Source: Bacteroides sp. (GTDB lineage: Bacteria; Bacteroidota; Bacteroidia; Bacteroidales; Muribaculaceae). From it: DNA of 64,000 nucleotides. A program made the translations under genes and the position numbers. The stretch lies in NCBI GenBank assembly GCA_014802265.1, contig JAAVCP010000023.1, positions 1 through 64,000 of the forward strand, given 5' to 3'. This document shows, piece after piece, positions 41,845-51,200 of the stretch. Numbering within the stretch: the first letter of the stretch is position 1; each line of letters opens with the position of its first letter. The notes beneath the pieces were generated by a model. That model ran no database searches, had not been told where the DNA came from, and worked only from the letters and a program-made list of their open reading frames with translations.

Positions 41845-43095
41845 ATGAGTATTGAGCAACAAATTAATTACCAATTAAATAAATATCCCAAGGTTAAAAA
41901 AGTCATAAAGCGAGTATACCAACACACAATGTATGCTCTAAGTCATAAGATTAAATCCAAAGGTAATATTATCAAGGTGTCCCCAAATGATGGACAGGAG
42001 TATTTCTTTGGTTACTATGATAAGTCACCTTGGGATGCTTCAGGAAGGTATATGCTCTGTATGAGAGCACAAGATACGTGGTCAGATCCTGATCCTACTG
42101 TACCTGCCGATATCCTTATAATTGATACAACTAATAATGATATTAGAAAATTAGCTCTCACAAAAAGTTGGAACGTACAACAAGGATGTATGGCTCAGTG
42201 GCTTGGTCCAGATTTTTCTTCTAAGATTATTTATAATGATCTTCGTAAGGGTAAGTACTGTTCAGTGATATTAGAAGTAGCTTCCGGTAAGGAAACTATT
42301 ATAAATATGCCAATTTATACAGTATCACAAGATGGGGAAATAGCCTTAACTCTAGATTTTTCAAGACTTCATAATCTTCGTAAGGGTTACGGATATGCTG
42401 GATTACCTGAAGCTACTAAAGGGAAAATATTACCTGAATCTGTGGCAATATGGAAACTTAATTTGAAAACAAATGAAATCTCATCTCTATTCAGATATGA
42501 TGATTTTGTTAATTTTGATTCTAGACCAGAGATGAAAGGTGCTGTACATAAAGTAAATCACCTCATGTTGAGTCCAAATGGTAAAAGATTTATGGTACTT
42601 CATAGATGGTTTCAAGGTACCCGAAAATACACAAGACTAATTACGTGTAACATTGATGGATCTGAAATGTATAATTTGTCTGATGATAATATGGTGAGTC
42701 ATTGCTATTGGAAGAATGATAATGAAATTATTGCTTATGAGAATAAACATGGAAGTGGACCAGGTTACTATCTCATGAAAGATAAAACAAAAGAATATAA
42801 ACGCCTTTGGGCATCAGTATGTAATGATGGTCATCCAAGTTATTCTCCTATTGATAACCAAACTATAGTTTTTGACTCTTATCCAGACAGTAAGAGAATC
42901 CAGAAAATAACTATAGGTAAAGAAAATGATGAAGAAGGTAAAAATCTTAATGTCGTAGCACAGGTTTTTGCTCCCTTTAAATATGATAATGACACAAGAT
43001 GTGATCTTCATCCGAGATGGAGCAGAGATGGAAGTTTATTATGTTTTGATGGAGCATTTGAGGGTCATAGAGGATTATATATAATTAAAATTTAA
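41845..43095 (+). CDS. Beta-propeller (TolB-like) protein of the capsule locus
   Basis: The 416-residue protein shows repeated blade-like strands with the pattern W-x-P/D-x-G: YYDKSPWDASGRYMLCMRA, SVILEVASGKE, HLMLSPNGKRFMVLHRWF, GHPSYSPIDNQTIVFDSYPD and HPRWSRDGSLLCFDGAFEGH. This fits a six- or seven-bladed TolB/oligogalacturonate-lyase-like propeller. There is no signal peptide. Similar proteins occur in EPS loci, sometimes annotated as glycosyltransferase-associated, but no activity is established. It lies between GT4 and GT2 genes, so a role in chain modification or as a scaffold is inferred only from place. Confidence 0.65.
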   Translation: MSIEQQINYQLNKYPKVKKVIKRVYQHTMYALSHKIKSKGNIIKVSPNDGQEYFFGYYDKSPWDASGRYMLCMRAQDTWSDPDPTVPADILIIDTTNNDIRKLALTKSWNVQQGCMAQWLGPDFSSKIIYNDLRKGKYCSVILEVASGKETIINMPIYTVSQDGEIALTLDFSRLHNLRKGYGYAGLPEATKGKILPESVAIWKLNLKTNEISSLFRYDDFVNFDSRPEMKGAVHKVNHLMLSPNGKRFMVLHRWFQGTRKYTRLITCNIDGSEMYNLSDDNMVSHCYWKNDNEIIAYENKHGSGPGYYLMKDKTKEYKRLWASVCNDGHPSYSPIDNQTIVFDSYPDSKRIQKITIGKENDEEGKNLNVVAQVFAPFKYDNDTRCDLHPRWSRDGSLLCFDGAFEGHRGLYIIKI

Positions 43096-43097
43096 AA

Positions 43098-43910
43098 ATG
43101 GAAAAAATAGCTGTATTACTCTCAGTCTATAAAAACGATTCTCCTCATTACTTCAAACAGGCTATAGAATCTGTACTAGACCAGACTTATCAGTACTTTA
43201 CAATATTTATAGGAGTTGATGGACCTATCGATCATAGTTTGGAAGAACTTCTTAATACCTATGAAGAAAACAAAAATATTATCATAATAAAATACAAGCA
43301 AAATCGAGGTCTTGCTTGTGTACTTAACGATCTTATCAAGGAATCTTTTCAAAGGGAATATAAATATTTAGCACGAATGGATGCAGACGATATCTGTGAT
43401 ATTAATAGATTTAAAAATCAGATTAATTTTCTACTTAGTCATCCAGAAGTAGATGTCGTAGGAGGAGCAATTACAGAAATTGACGAAAATAATAATCTTA
43501 GGGGAAAATCGATAGTATATCCTCTTACGCACGAAGAAAGTCGTAAATTTTTTCGTTATCGTGATCCGTTAGCTCATCCAGCAGTGTTATTTCGCAAAAG
43601 TTTTTTTGATAAAGCAAAAGGGTACCGACCAGAATACCGAAAAAATCAGGATACTATGCTTTGGTTTGACGGATTTATGAATGGATGTATTTTTGCAAAT
43701 ATTGAGGAGATAGTTTTGAATTTTCGCGTTACTGATGATTTTTATAACAGAAGAAATGGATGGAAGAGAGCAAAACAAATGTTGAAGTCAAGGATAGAAA
43801 TTAACAAAACAATGAACTATGATATCCGTGCAAATATTTTTGCTATCTTTATAGCTATCATGACTATGACCCCAAAATGTATTAAGAAATTTTTATACAG
43901 TATTCGATAA
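43098..43910 (+). CDS. Family 2 glycosyltransferase (AmsE-like)
   Basis: KIAVLLSVYKNDSPHYFKQA and ESVLDQTYQYFTIFIGVDGP at the start, ARMDADDICDINRFKNQINF with the DADD metal site, and HPAVLFRKSFFDKAKGYRPE fit the AmsE/WcaA-like GT2 group. The 270-residue protein is cytoplasmic and starts 2 bp after the propeller gene. It is the last gene of the AT-rich core. The next 170 bp hold no gene; they contain only short imperfect dyads (for example CCTTAAATAAGG near 44008). Confidence 0.87.
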   Translation: MEKIAVLLSVYKNDSPHYFKQAIESVLDQTYQYFTIFIGVDGPIDHSLEELLNTYEENKNIIIIKYKQNRGLACVLNDLIKESFQREYKYLARMDADDICDINRFKNQINFLLSHPEVDVVGGAITEIDENNNLRGKSIVYPLTHEESRKFFRYRDPLAHPAVLFRKSFFDKAKGYRPEYRKNQDTMLWFDGFMNGCIFANIEEIVLNFRVTDDFYNRRNGWKRAKQMLKSRIEINKTMNYDIRANIFAIFIAIMTMTPKCIKKFLYSIR

Positions 43911-44080
43911 TTGTCTTAACTCTAGCATATAAAAAAGCTTTCTACATCAAGCACATCTCATAAATTATTTTTCATCATATATTTACAACTGTCCTATTCC
44001 TTAAATAAGGTATACATATAATTCAGTAGAACAGGAATATTAATGCATGTAAGCCTATCGGCGCGAAATCTGATAAATTT

Positions 44081-44671
44081 ATGAAACGAGCATTCGATAT
44101 TTTAGCGAGTGGGCTTGGTTTGATTGTCCTTAGTCCACTGTTTGCTATTTTAGCAGTCTGGATTAAGACTGATTCCAAGGGTCCGGTATTTTACCGCCAG
44201 ACGCGTGTGGGGAAAGATAATAAGGATTTCCGTCTCTATAAATTCAGATCGATGCGCCCAAATTCAGATAAATTAGGGTTAATAACTGTGGGAGGTCATG
44301 ATCCTCGTGTGACACGCTCCGGTTATTATATCCGTAAATATAAACTCGATGAGTTCCCTCAGTTAATCAATGTCTTTCTCGGCGACATGAGTTTAGTAGG
44401 TCCCAGACCGGAAGTAAGGAAATATGTCGACATGTATACTCCGGAGCAGATGAAAGTTTTAAACGTAAGACCTGGCATAACGTCTCTTGCTTCTATCAGG
44501 TATCGTAATGAGAACGATATTCTCGCGGCAGCCCCTGATCCCGATAAGGCATACATCGAACAGGTTATGCCTGATAAACTCGCAATCGATTTAGAGTATG
44601 TCGGTAAGGCAAATCTTCTCACTGATATTAAACTAATTTTCTCTACTTTCAAAGAAATAGTTAGGCATTGA
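44081..44671 (+). CDS. Initiating sugar-phosphate transferase (PglC/WcaJ-type, short form)
   Basis: The 196-residue protein has the short polyprenyl-phosphate phosphoglycosyltransferase architecture: one re-entrant hydrophobic helix (KRAFDILASGLGLIVLSPLF), then GPVFYRQTRVGKDNKDFRLY, KFRSMRPNS, YKLDEFPQLINVFLGDMSLV with the catalytic D-E pair, and GPRPEVRKY. It transfers a sugar phosphate to undecaprenyl phosphate and starts repeat-unit synthesis. Together with the following aminotransferase it suggests an amino-dideoxy first sugar. Base composition returns toward the genome average here. Its stop lies inside a long hairpin. Confidence 0.9.
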   Translation: MKRAFDILASGLGLIVLSPLFAILAVWIKTDSKGPVFYRQTRVGKDNKDFRLYKFRSMRPNSDKLGLITVGGHDPRVTRSGYYIRKYKLDEFPQLINVFLGDMSLVGPRPEVRKYVDMYTPEQMKVLNVRPGITSLASIRYRNENDILAAAPDPDKAYIEQVMPDKLAIDLEYVGKANLLTDIKLIFSTFKEIVRH

Positions 44672-44702
44672 GCGTTTTGCACAAAACGCTCAATGCCTAA
44701 CT
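44659..44702. terminator. 44-nt near-perfect palindrome spanning the end of the sugar transferase gene
   Basis: The left arm is 44659-44679 (AGTTAGGCATTG then AGCGTTTTG) and the right arm 44682-44702, an exact 21-bp reverse complement, with a 2-nt loop CA. The left arm encodes the last codons and contains the TGA stop. It ends 4 bp before the next ATG. Lacking a T run, it may be an attenuator or mRNA-processing hairpin. Confidence 0.65.
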
Positions 44703-44706
44703 CAGA

Positions 44707-45978
44707 ATGAAAAACCCAAAACGCAACTACAACTATATGAATACCAAACGAAATATACCTTTCTCGCCGCCGGACATTTCTGACAGCGAGGTTAAACTTG
44801 TGTCTGAAGCCCTCCGTTCCGGTTGGATCACCACTGGTCCCAAGACTAAGGAATTTGAACATCTTATTTCTCTTTGTTGTCAGACTGTCAAGTATGATGC
44901 CGAAGGGAAACCTGAACATACAACCGTATGCCTCAACTCTGCGACTGCCTGCATGGAGATGGCTCTTCGCGTACTTGGCATCGGCGAAGGTGACGAGGTT
45001 ATTGTGCCGGCTTATACTTATACAGCCACTGCGAGTGCTGTCTGTCATGTCGGTGCCAAACCTGTGATGATTGACTGTGCAGCCGGTTCTTTTGAAATGG
45101 ACTACGACAAACTTGCGGAAGTCATTACTGATAAAACAAAGGCTGTTATGCCGGTTGATCTTGCCGGAATAGTAGCCGACTACGATAAGATTTTTGCAGC
45201 TGTCGAAGCTAAGAAATCTCTCTTCAAGCCTGCAAATGAACTACAAAAGCTTTACGGCAGGTGCATTGTGATTGCCGATGCCGCTCATGCCTTCGGTGCC
45301 ATGTGGCATGGGAAGATGTGTGGCGAAATCGCTGACTTTACGTCTTTCTCTTTCCATGCTGTTAAGAACCTGACTACTGCCGAAGGGGGTGCCCTCACAT
45401 GGAAAAGTCGTGAAGGTCTTGACAATGAAGAGTTATATAAGAGACTCCAACTCCTTTCTCTTCACGGACAGAACAAGGACGCACTCGCCAAGACCAAGCT
45501 CGGTGGCTGGGAATATGACATAATCGGCACATGGTATAAGTGTAACATGACCGATATAATGGCTGGCATAGGGATTGCACAACTGAAACGTTATCCGGAA
45601 CTACTTAACCGCCGCCGTCAACTTATCGAGCGTTATAACGTAGCTCTGAAACCTTATAATGTAACTGTCCTTGACCACTACGGGAATGACCATTCATCAA
45701 GTGGGCATCTGTATCTTGTCAGAATCAATGGTGCCACCTCAGAACAGCGTAACCGGGTGATTGAACAGATGGCTGAGCGCGGTATCGCGACAAATGTTCA
45801 CTATAAGCCTCTCCCAATGATGACGGCTTATAAGGCACTCGGCTTTGATATAAAGGATTATCCAAATGCCTTTGCTCAGTTTGAAAATGAGATTACGCTC
45901 CCTCTACACACCCGACTTTCCGATGAGGACGTGGATTATATCCTTTACAACTTTATAGACATCATAACCCATATATAA
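44707..45978 (+). CDS. DegT-family sugar aminotransferase (PglE/WbpE-like)
   Basis: The likely functional start is ATG 44737 (MNTKRNIPFSPPDIS); ATG 44707 adds ten residues right behind the hairpin. PPDISDSEVKLVSEALRSGW and ITTGPKTKEFE are typical of UDP-4-keto sugar aminotransferases such as PglE or PseC. CLNSATACMEMALR, VIADAAHAFGAMW and FSFHAVKNLTTAEGGAL (Schiff-base Lys) complete the active site. An unusual insert of about 20 residues (AAVEAKKSLFKPANELQKLY) is common in Bacteroidales members. It probably makes the amino sugar used by the preceding transferase; no dehydratase gene is in the window. Confidence 0.88.
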   Translation: MKNPKRNYNYMNTKRNIPFSPPDISDSEVKLVSEALRSGWITTGPKTKEFEHLISLCCQTVKYDAEGKPEHTTVCLNSATACMEMALRVLGIGEGDEVIVPAYTYTATASAVCHVGAKPVMIDCAAGSFEMDYDKLAEVITDKTKAVMPVDLAGIVADYDKIFAAVEAKKSLFKPANELQKLYGRCIVIADAAHAFGAMWHGKMCGEIADFTSFSFHAVKNLTTAEGGALTWKSREGLDNEELYKRLQLLSLHGQNKDALAKTKLGGWEYDIIGTWYKCNMTDIMAGIGIAQLKRYPELLNRRRQLIERYNVALKPYNVTVLDHYGNDHSSSGHLYLVRINGATSEQRNRVIEQMAERGIATNVHYKPLPMMTAYKALGFDIKDYPNAFAQFENEITLPLHTRLSDEDVDYILYNFIDIITHI

Positions 45979-46002
45979 TTTCTACAGTAAATATTTGTGT
46001 AA

Positions 46003-46052
46003 AAGTAAGTCGGCGGCAAAATCTTTATCGAGATTTTGCCGCCGACTTACTT
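46003..46052. terminator. Strong bidirectional terminator closing the capsule locus
   Basis: Arms 46003-46024 (AAGTAAGTCGGCGG, CAAAATCT) and 46031-46052 are exact reverse complements over 22 bp with loop TTATCG. It separates the converging aminotransferase and secreted-protein genes. Confidence 0.8.
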
Positions 46053-46075
46053 AATAATATAGGCTGTAATCCCAG

Positions 46076-47722
46076 TTATTTCCTGACTTTATGGGTGAGT
46101 AAGGTGCCGTCGGAGAAGTGGAGGGTACGGAGGTAGATACCGTTGACGGGATTAGAGATTTCTCTACCTGTCAGATCGTAATATTTTATTCCGGAAATTT
46201 CCTTGTCGGTTGATATTGACTCAACTCCGGAAATAAAACTTGTAATAAGATCGGAATAATATCGGGTGCCGGATTCATCGACATAGAAGCTCTGTATTCC
46301 AAGTTCTTCCAAACCTTCACGGAAGAGCATTATCGTATGTTTTGAGCCTTCGAGTTTGATGTCGCCGCTACCATTAACCCCATCTTCAAAGTTATATGGA
46401 ATATCAATCATTTTTTCCTCAAACAAATGATATTCGTCATTGTCAAATTCAAGAATTTCTCCGTCAAGGTAGACATTATAATACAGGTTATCGGTATTAA
46501 GAATCATACCATCGTTATTGAGCATCGGAATCTCAAATGACACATACCCAAAATCAAAGCTTGGATAATAACGATAGTCTACCACAGAGGGATTTGCCGG
46601 GACAAAATCAATAGTCTCACTCTTTTTCAGCGTCGGAGCTTCAAAAATAGACTCAAACCAGAAATATTCGCTTTTAATATCTTTGAATGGCGTGAAGAGA
46701 GCCGTTTCATCAGAAGCATAAGCACCATCGTCAGTGAGTCTGAACTGCATCTCTTCAACGGGAACAAATGATGTCAGAATTGCATCCTCCAATTCTACTC
46801 TCTCAATCCCTCCTCCATAAAAATAAGTAAGATAAGAGGTATCTTCATTCACTCCCAAGTATTGTGGGGAAGTAAACGACATTCCTTCGTCAGACCACTT
46901 GCCAACCATAGGTACAAGTGTGTCTTCAGATGTAGGGAGGAAATTCTTGACATAACAATTCTCTCCGTCAATAGCCACATCAACATAATGACCCTCATTG
47001 CCGTAGGTAATCATCCATTTCTCGTATGCCAGATTATCGGGCACTTCTGCCGTCTTGTCGGTAATCGGGGAGTATGTCATCTGCATTTCTGCAAATCCGG
47101 TCCATGAAGCGTCATCGAATGTCAGTCCGAGAATAGCCTCCGGATCAGACATTACCCAGCTACCATCTATTAATCTGAATTCAAGTTGCTGCGACTCTGA
47201 AGTTTCCAACTCTTCCCCATCTTCGGAAAATGACAGCATACATGCATAGAGGTCATAGTAATCCCCATCGTCCTCATATACAGAAACCAACTGAGGCAGT
47301 TCAAATGTAAGAATATCAGGTGAGTCATTTTTAGTAGACGTTTCTGTCACACCTTCAATATAAGTGCCGGTAACAAATTGAGAAAAAGGATTCTTAAGAT
47401 ATACCTCACCGTTTTCACCAAATACCAACACACCGGCAAAGCCATAATCTTCGGTTTCCATTGGGGTACCCCCAATAGGCACAACTGAAACTGAACTACG
47501 TGAATAGACTTCCCTCTCCCCTACCGGATTATCAATTATCCCGTCTTTCGCAATGCCCTTCATTGCCGGGGTCTTAAATAATCTTCCCATACCGTTTGCA
47601 ATTTTTCCGAACTTATGATTGCAAACCAATTTTTTCTCTGCTTTTATATCAGAAGCGTTAGTTTTTATAGGAGATAGGATGCTAATTGCAGCCAATCCTA
47701 CTATACAGTAAAAATTTTTCAT
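46076..47722 (-). CDS. Secreted hypothetical protein with T9SS-type sorting tail
   Basis: A signal peptide (MKNFYCIVGLAAISILSPIK, cleavage near TNA-SD) is followed by about 450 residues rich in beta strands, acidic and aromatic residues and without known domain. The last 35 residues (YYDLTGREISNPVNGIYLRT, then TLLTHKVRK) form a typical sorting tail of the YDLxGR...GIY type. It should be exported by the type IX system whose SprA is encoded just upstream. Repeated internal stretches such as YNPI-type strands suggest duplicated beta domains, but I cannot name them. Confidence 0.72.
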   Translation of the reverse strand: MKNFYCIVGLAAISILSPIKTNASDIKAEKKLVCNHKFGKIANGMGRLFKTPAMKGIAKDGIIDNPVGEREVYSRSSVSVVPIGGTPMETEDYGFAGVLVFGENGEVYLKNPFSQFVTGTYIEGVTETSTKNDSPDILTFELPQLVSVYEDDGDYYDLYACMLSFSEDGEELETSESQQLEFRLIDGSWVMSDPEAILGLTFDDASWTGFAEMQMTYSPITDKTAEVPDNLAYEKWMITYGNEGHYVDVAIDGENCYVKNFLPTSEDTLVPMVGKWSDEGMSFTSPQYLGVNEDTSYLTYFYGGGIERVELEDAILTSFVPVEEMQFRLTDDGAYASDETALFTPFKDIKSEYFWFESIFEAPTLKKSETIDFVPANPSVVDYRYYPSFDFGYVSFEIPMLNNDGMILNTDNLYYNVYLDGEILEFDNDEYHLFEEKMIDIPYNFEDGVNGSGDIKLEGSKHTIMLFREGLEELGIQSFYVDESGTRYYSDLITSFISGVESISTDKEISGIKYYDLTGREISNPVNGIYLRTLHFSDGTLLTHKVRK

Positions 47723-47744
47723 TATATATTATTTTAGTGTCTGA

Positions 47745-48074
47745 CTAAAGTATGCCGATAATTCTATGAGATAGAGGATTTTCCAATCTTCTCGGCTCTT
47801 TGATGAGAAACTGACCCCGATTTTGAATATCTTTCGGGTCGGTGGAATCAATGTAGAGTCCTTTGAACAGCTCTCTCCTACCCTCGAAGAAATATTGTAG
47901 CGTTGACAGGAAAAGACTCTTCCCGAAACGGCGCGGACAAGCCAAAAAGTAATATTGACTTCCACCATTAACAAGTTTCTCAATGAAACTTATCTTGTCA
48001 ACGTAAACGCAATCCCTTGACCGGAGAACATTGAAATCCTGCTGCCCGATGGGATACCTCATTGATGCTTCCAT
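47745..48074 (-). pseudogene. Truncated AAA-ATPase (PF09820/PDDEXK_9-type) remnant
   Basis: The first about 80 residues are a clear start of the Bacteroidales AAA-ATPase family: RYPIGQQDFNVLRSRDCVYV, DKISFIEKLVNGGSQYYFLA, then Walker A CPRRFGKSLFLST and GRRELFKGLYIDSTD. Full members have about 520 residues with a C-terminal nuclease; here the frame leaves the family after STD and ends 30 residues later. Walker B, sensor and nuclease parts are gone. It lies between sprA and the secreted-protein gene, and is probably a left-over of a deletion. Confidence 0.7.
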
Positions 48075-48139
48075 CGTACCTTTTGTTTTTGGTAATTTTT
48101 CGGGAACAAAGATAACAATTTTTTCTCTAATTATAAAGT

Positions 48140-48179
48140 AAAAGCCTCCGACACCATAAAACAGATGTCGGAGGCTTTT
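48140..48179. terminator. Terminator of the sprA operon
   Basis: AAAAGCCTCCGACA (48140-48153) and TGTCGGAGGCTTTT (48166-48179) form a 14-bp stem with a 12-nt loop, flanked by T runs on both strands. It lies 25 bp after the sprA stop on the minus strand. Confidence 0.82.
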
Positions 48180-48204
48180 TAACTTTAATAGAGTGTCCAA
48201 AAGT

Positions 48205-51200
48205 TTAACGGGCAAGAGAGAGATTTATGGAAATACCATAGTTGGAGTTGGAAGTGGGATAAGAACTGTTGGATACAAGCGGAGTATTGACCTGATGATC
48301 AAAGAACGCCGAAATGGTGACTTTACGGCTCAGCTGATAACTTGCCATGAAGTTGAGAGAGAAAGTCTGTGTGCCCTGGGTTGCCTGAGTATATGCAGTC
48401 TCGATACGACGAATCAATGACTGGTTATTGCTGAATGCCAGGTCGAGATTGAGAGAAAGGTCATTACTTGTACCACCCTGTGAGCTACCAAACTTGATAA
48501 CCTTGTTAAAGTTAGGAATTTTCCAACCCGCCCCTATGGAAATCTGCTTGCTGGTGGTCTCCACGAGTTGCCCGGCAGATGAATTCAGGTTAAGAGTCCT
48601 TGAGTCACGATATTCGGCATTTACCGACACATCATTCTTAAATGTCATGTTCACGCCTATGAGGGGAGCAAATTTCTCAGTGATTGCCACAGAAGAAATA
48701 TTATAAGGTGACGAAGGAATCGGTTGCTGCGTAAGTTCATCAACGGTGAAACCCATGTCAGAGCTTCCATCAATGCCTATCCAGTTTAGATAGCTTGAAT
48801 AACTTCCAACCGAATATGTGCACTGGTAAGCATGACTCACTGTAAACGACTTGAATATTTTACTCATATTCCCAAGCTGCAGGAAGCCATCGTATGTCAC
48901 TCTCCAGTTAGGTCGCATTGCCTCAAGACCGCCAAAATGCTGGAGTGAGACTTTCTTTGGGTCATAGCCACTATATGCAGCTATGAAAGCCGGGATCAAC
49001 ACATCGGGGCTTGTGGGGCTGACACTTCCGACAGTCGGATTATAGGGGGTACCCGCTAACACATTCCCTTCAAGGAAACCTCCATCGGGATAAATCGTGC
49101 CGGAATACATCTGTTCAAATCTCTGTGCCACAATCGGAATGTTCTGCAGGAACTTGGTAAAGGCAGCCGACTCATATCCGTTCTGTGCTTTAGAGTTACG
49201 CATAGCAGAGGCAAGCGCCACATGCGTGCGTGTGTAAGAACCGCTATGGGTGGTCGGCATACCGCTGAACATAAACTGCACCTGACGTGTGCGGTTATCA
49301 GTAAGGTTGCTGGTAAGAACCACCTTCAACCCTCTTATCGGCTCAAGGGTAAGTTCAAAATTAAATTCCTTACCCTGATTCCAGACGGCAGGTGAGGTCA
49401 TATCGCCGGAGGTGAGAAGCCAGCCTCTGTCAAGCGCACGGTCAACGTATGTCTCGTCATAGAAACCGAAAGCGAAGTCAAGACCGGGAGACATGGGTCC
49501 GTGTTTTACCGACTGTCCGAATATGTCACCTACATTGGGAGAGAACTGAGGAAGATTTAGAGAATGGGTGCTGCGCCATTTGAATGAAAGGCTACGCGGC
49601 ATCATCGCGAAACGCAACGCATATTGGGCTGCCTCACTCACAAAAGATTTCTTGGGCTTAGTCTGGTCTTCTCTTACCACAAGCTTCACGTTACCTTTCA
49701 TCTTGGTCAGAATCTCAATCGTATTCTCGTCTACTACCTTGGTCTCAAGTTTGATTGGCTTGTTGCCCATAGTGGCATTAATCTTAACCTTGTTGGTCTT
49801 TAGATTATGCTTGACGGTTGTGGTTGAGTCTTCAGAGAGGGTAATCGCGCGTTCAAATTTCTTTGGCGCATCTTTCTTAGGACGGTTGCGCGACGCTGCT
49901 TCTCTCGGATTATTACGCTGGTTGTTGCCACCGCGTTGCGTCGAGCTGGAAGGCTTGCCAAATCTTTGGTTAATCTCCTTCAGATATTTTGATTTATTGA
50001 AGAGAGTCTCAAAGTTCAATTTTGCATCAGCATTCCAGGTTGACTGATTTTGAATGGTGTTGCCCATATACAAATCATCAACGGTAGCACCTTTATCCCA
50101 GCGGTAGGTAGATGTATAGCTAAGGGAGCCGGTGAGATAATCAACCGCCGGAATCTTATTGAACGGGGCACGGTAAGTGCCTGTGAAAGTCTGATTGTAG
50201 TTCCACGGTGTACCCAGTCCACGGATTGAAGACATAACCGTATCTTTCCAGTCTCTGTATTTGTCGGGGAAAAGACGCTTATTGACTGCCCCGACAGTTT
50301 CCTCAATTCTTGCAGTGGTATTGCTGGAGAACGACAGACTCAGTGACTGGATAATGTTCCAAGTGATGTTAAGCTGGCGGTCCCACAGGAAGTTCTTGCT
50401 CACCTGCACAGGCAGCTGGAAGTTAACGTCAGCCTCACTGCGTGTCTGCTCCTCATAATAGTAGCGTGACATGTTGGTGTAGAAAGTGAAACTGTTAAAC
50501 ATCCAGTTGATGCCCCATTCTTTAAAATACTTGGCTGTCTTCCCTTTCCCTTTCAGGAAGCTGAACGGCTTAATCGGCTTGACATAGGGGGAATAGCTGT
50601 ATTGGAACGACCCACGATAATCGTATGTGTTCTGATATTCAGTGTTGGGATCGGTGTTACGCTGCTTATTGAAAGAGAACGACACCTGGAAATTAGCAGG
50701 ATCCCAGGGCATCGGGTTCTTGCTCTGGACATTGAATTTCATATTCGACAAAGAGAAGCTCTCCACTGTCTTGTGTGTCACGGCAAAACTCTTGATTGAG
50801 TCTTTCTCGTGTTTGGTTGTGGCAGCGTCAAGAGCATCCTTAAGGAGTATATCCTGGTCGAGTGGATTATACTTAGGTGTGGTTTTCTCACTTGAGCGTG
50901 AATAATAGACGGGGGCAGAGAGTTTGGCAGCGGCAGGGAATACTTTGCCTACATCACCCTGCACTGCGAAATTATACTGCTCATAGTCATCAAGCCTGCG
51001 GGCTGAAAGTCCCTGGTCAACACTTCCGAATCCGGCTGTCTCCTTGTGCATTGAGAAATTTACCATACCCAGGTCGCTCAACGTCAGATTGGCGTTGACC
51101 TTAGCTGCCCAGCCACCGTCTTCATTAAAATCAGTGACACGAAGCTCATTTACCCAGATTGTACCGTTCTTAACAGAGTTTGACTTATTACGCACGCCTA

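Noticed and set aside
44359-45048. 229-codon minus-strand frame opposite the sugar transferase and aminotransferase
   Set aside because: Both plus-strand genes are complete with catalytic motifs; the antisense reading has no family resemblance.
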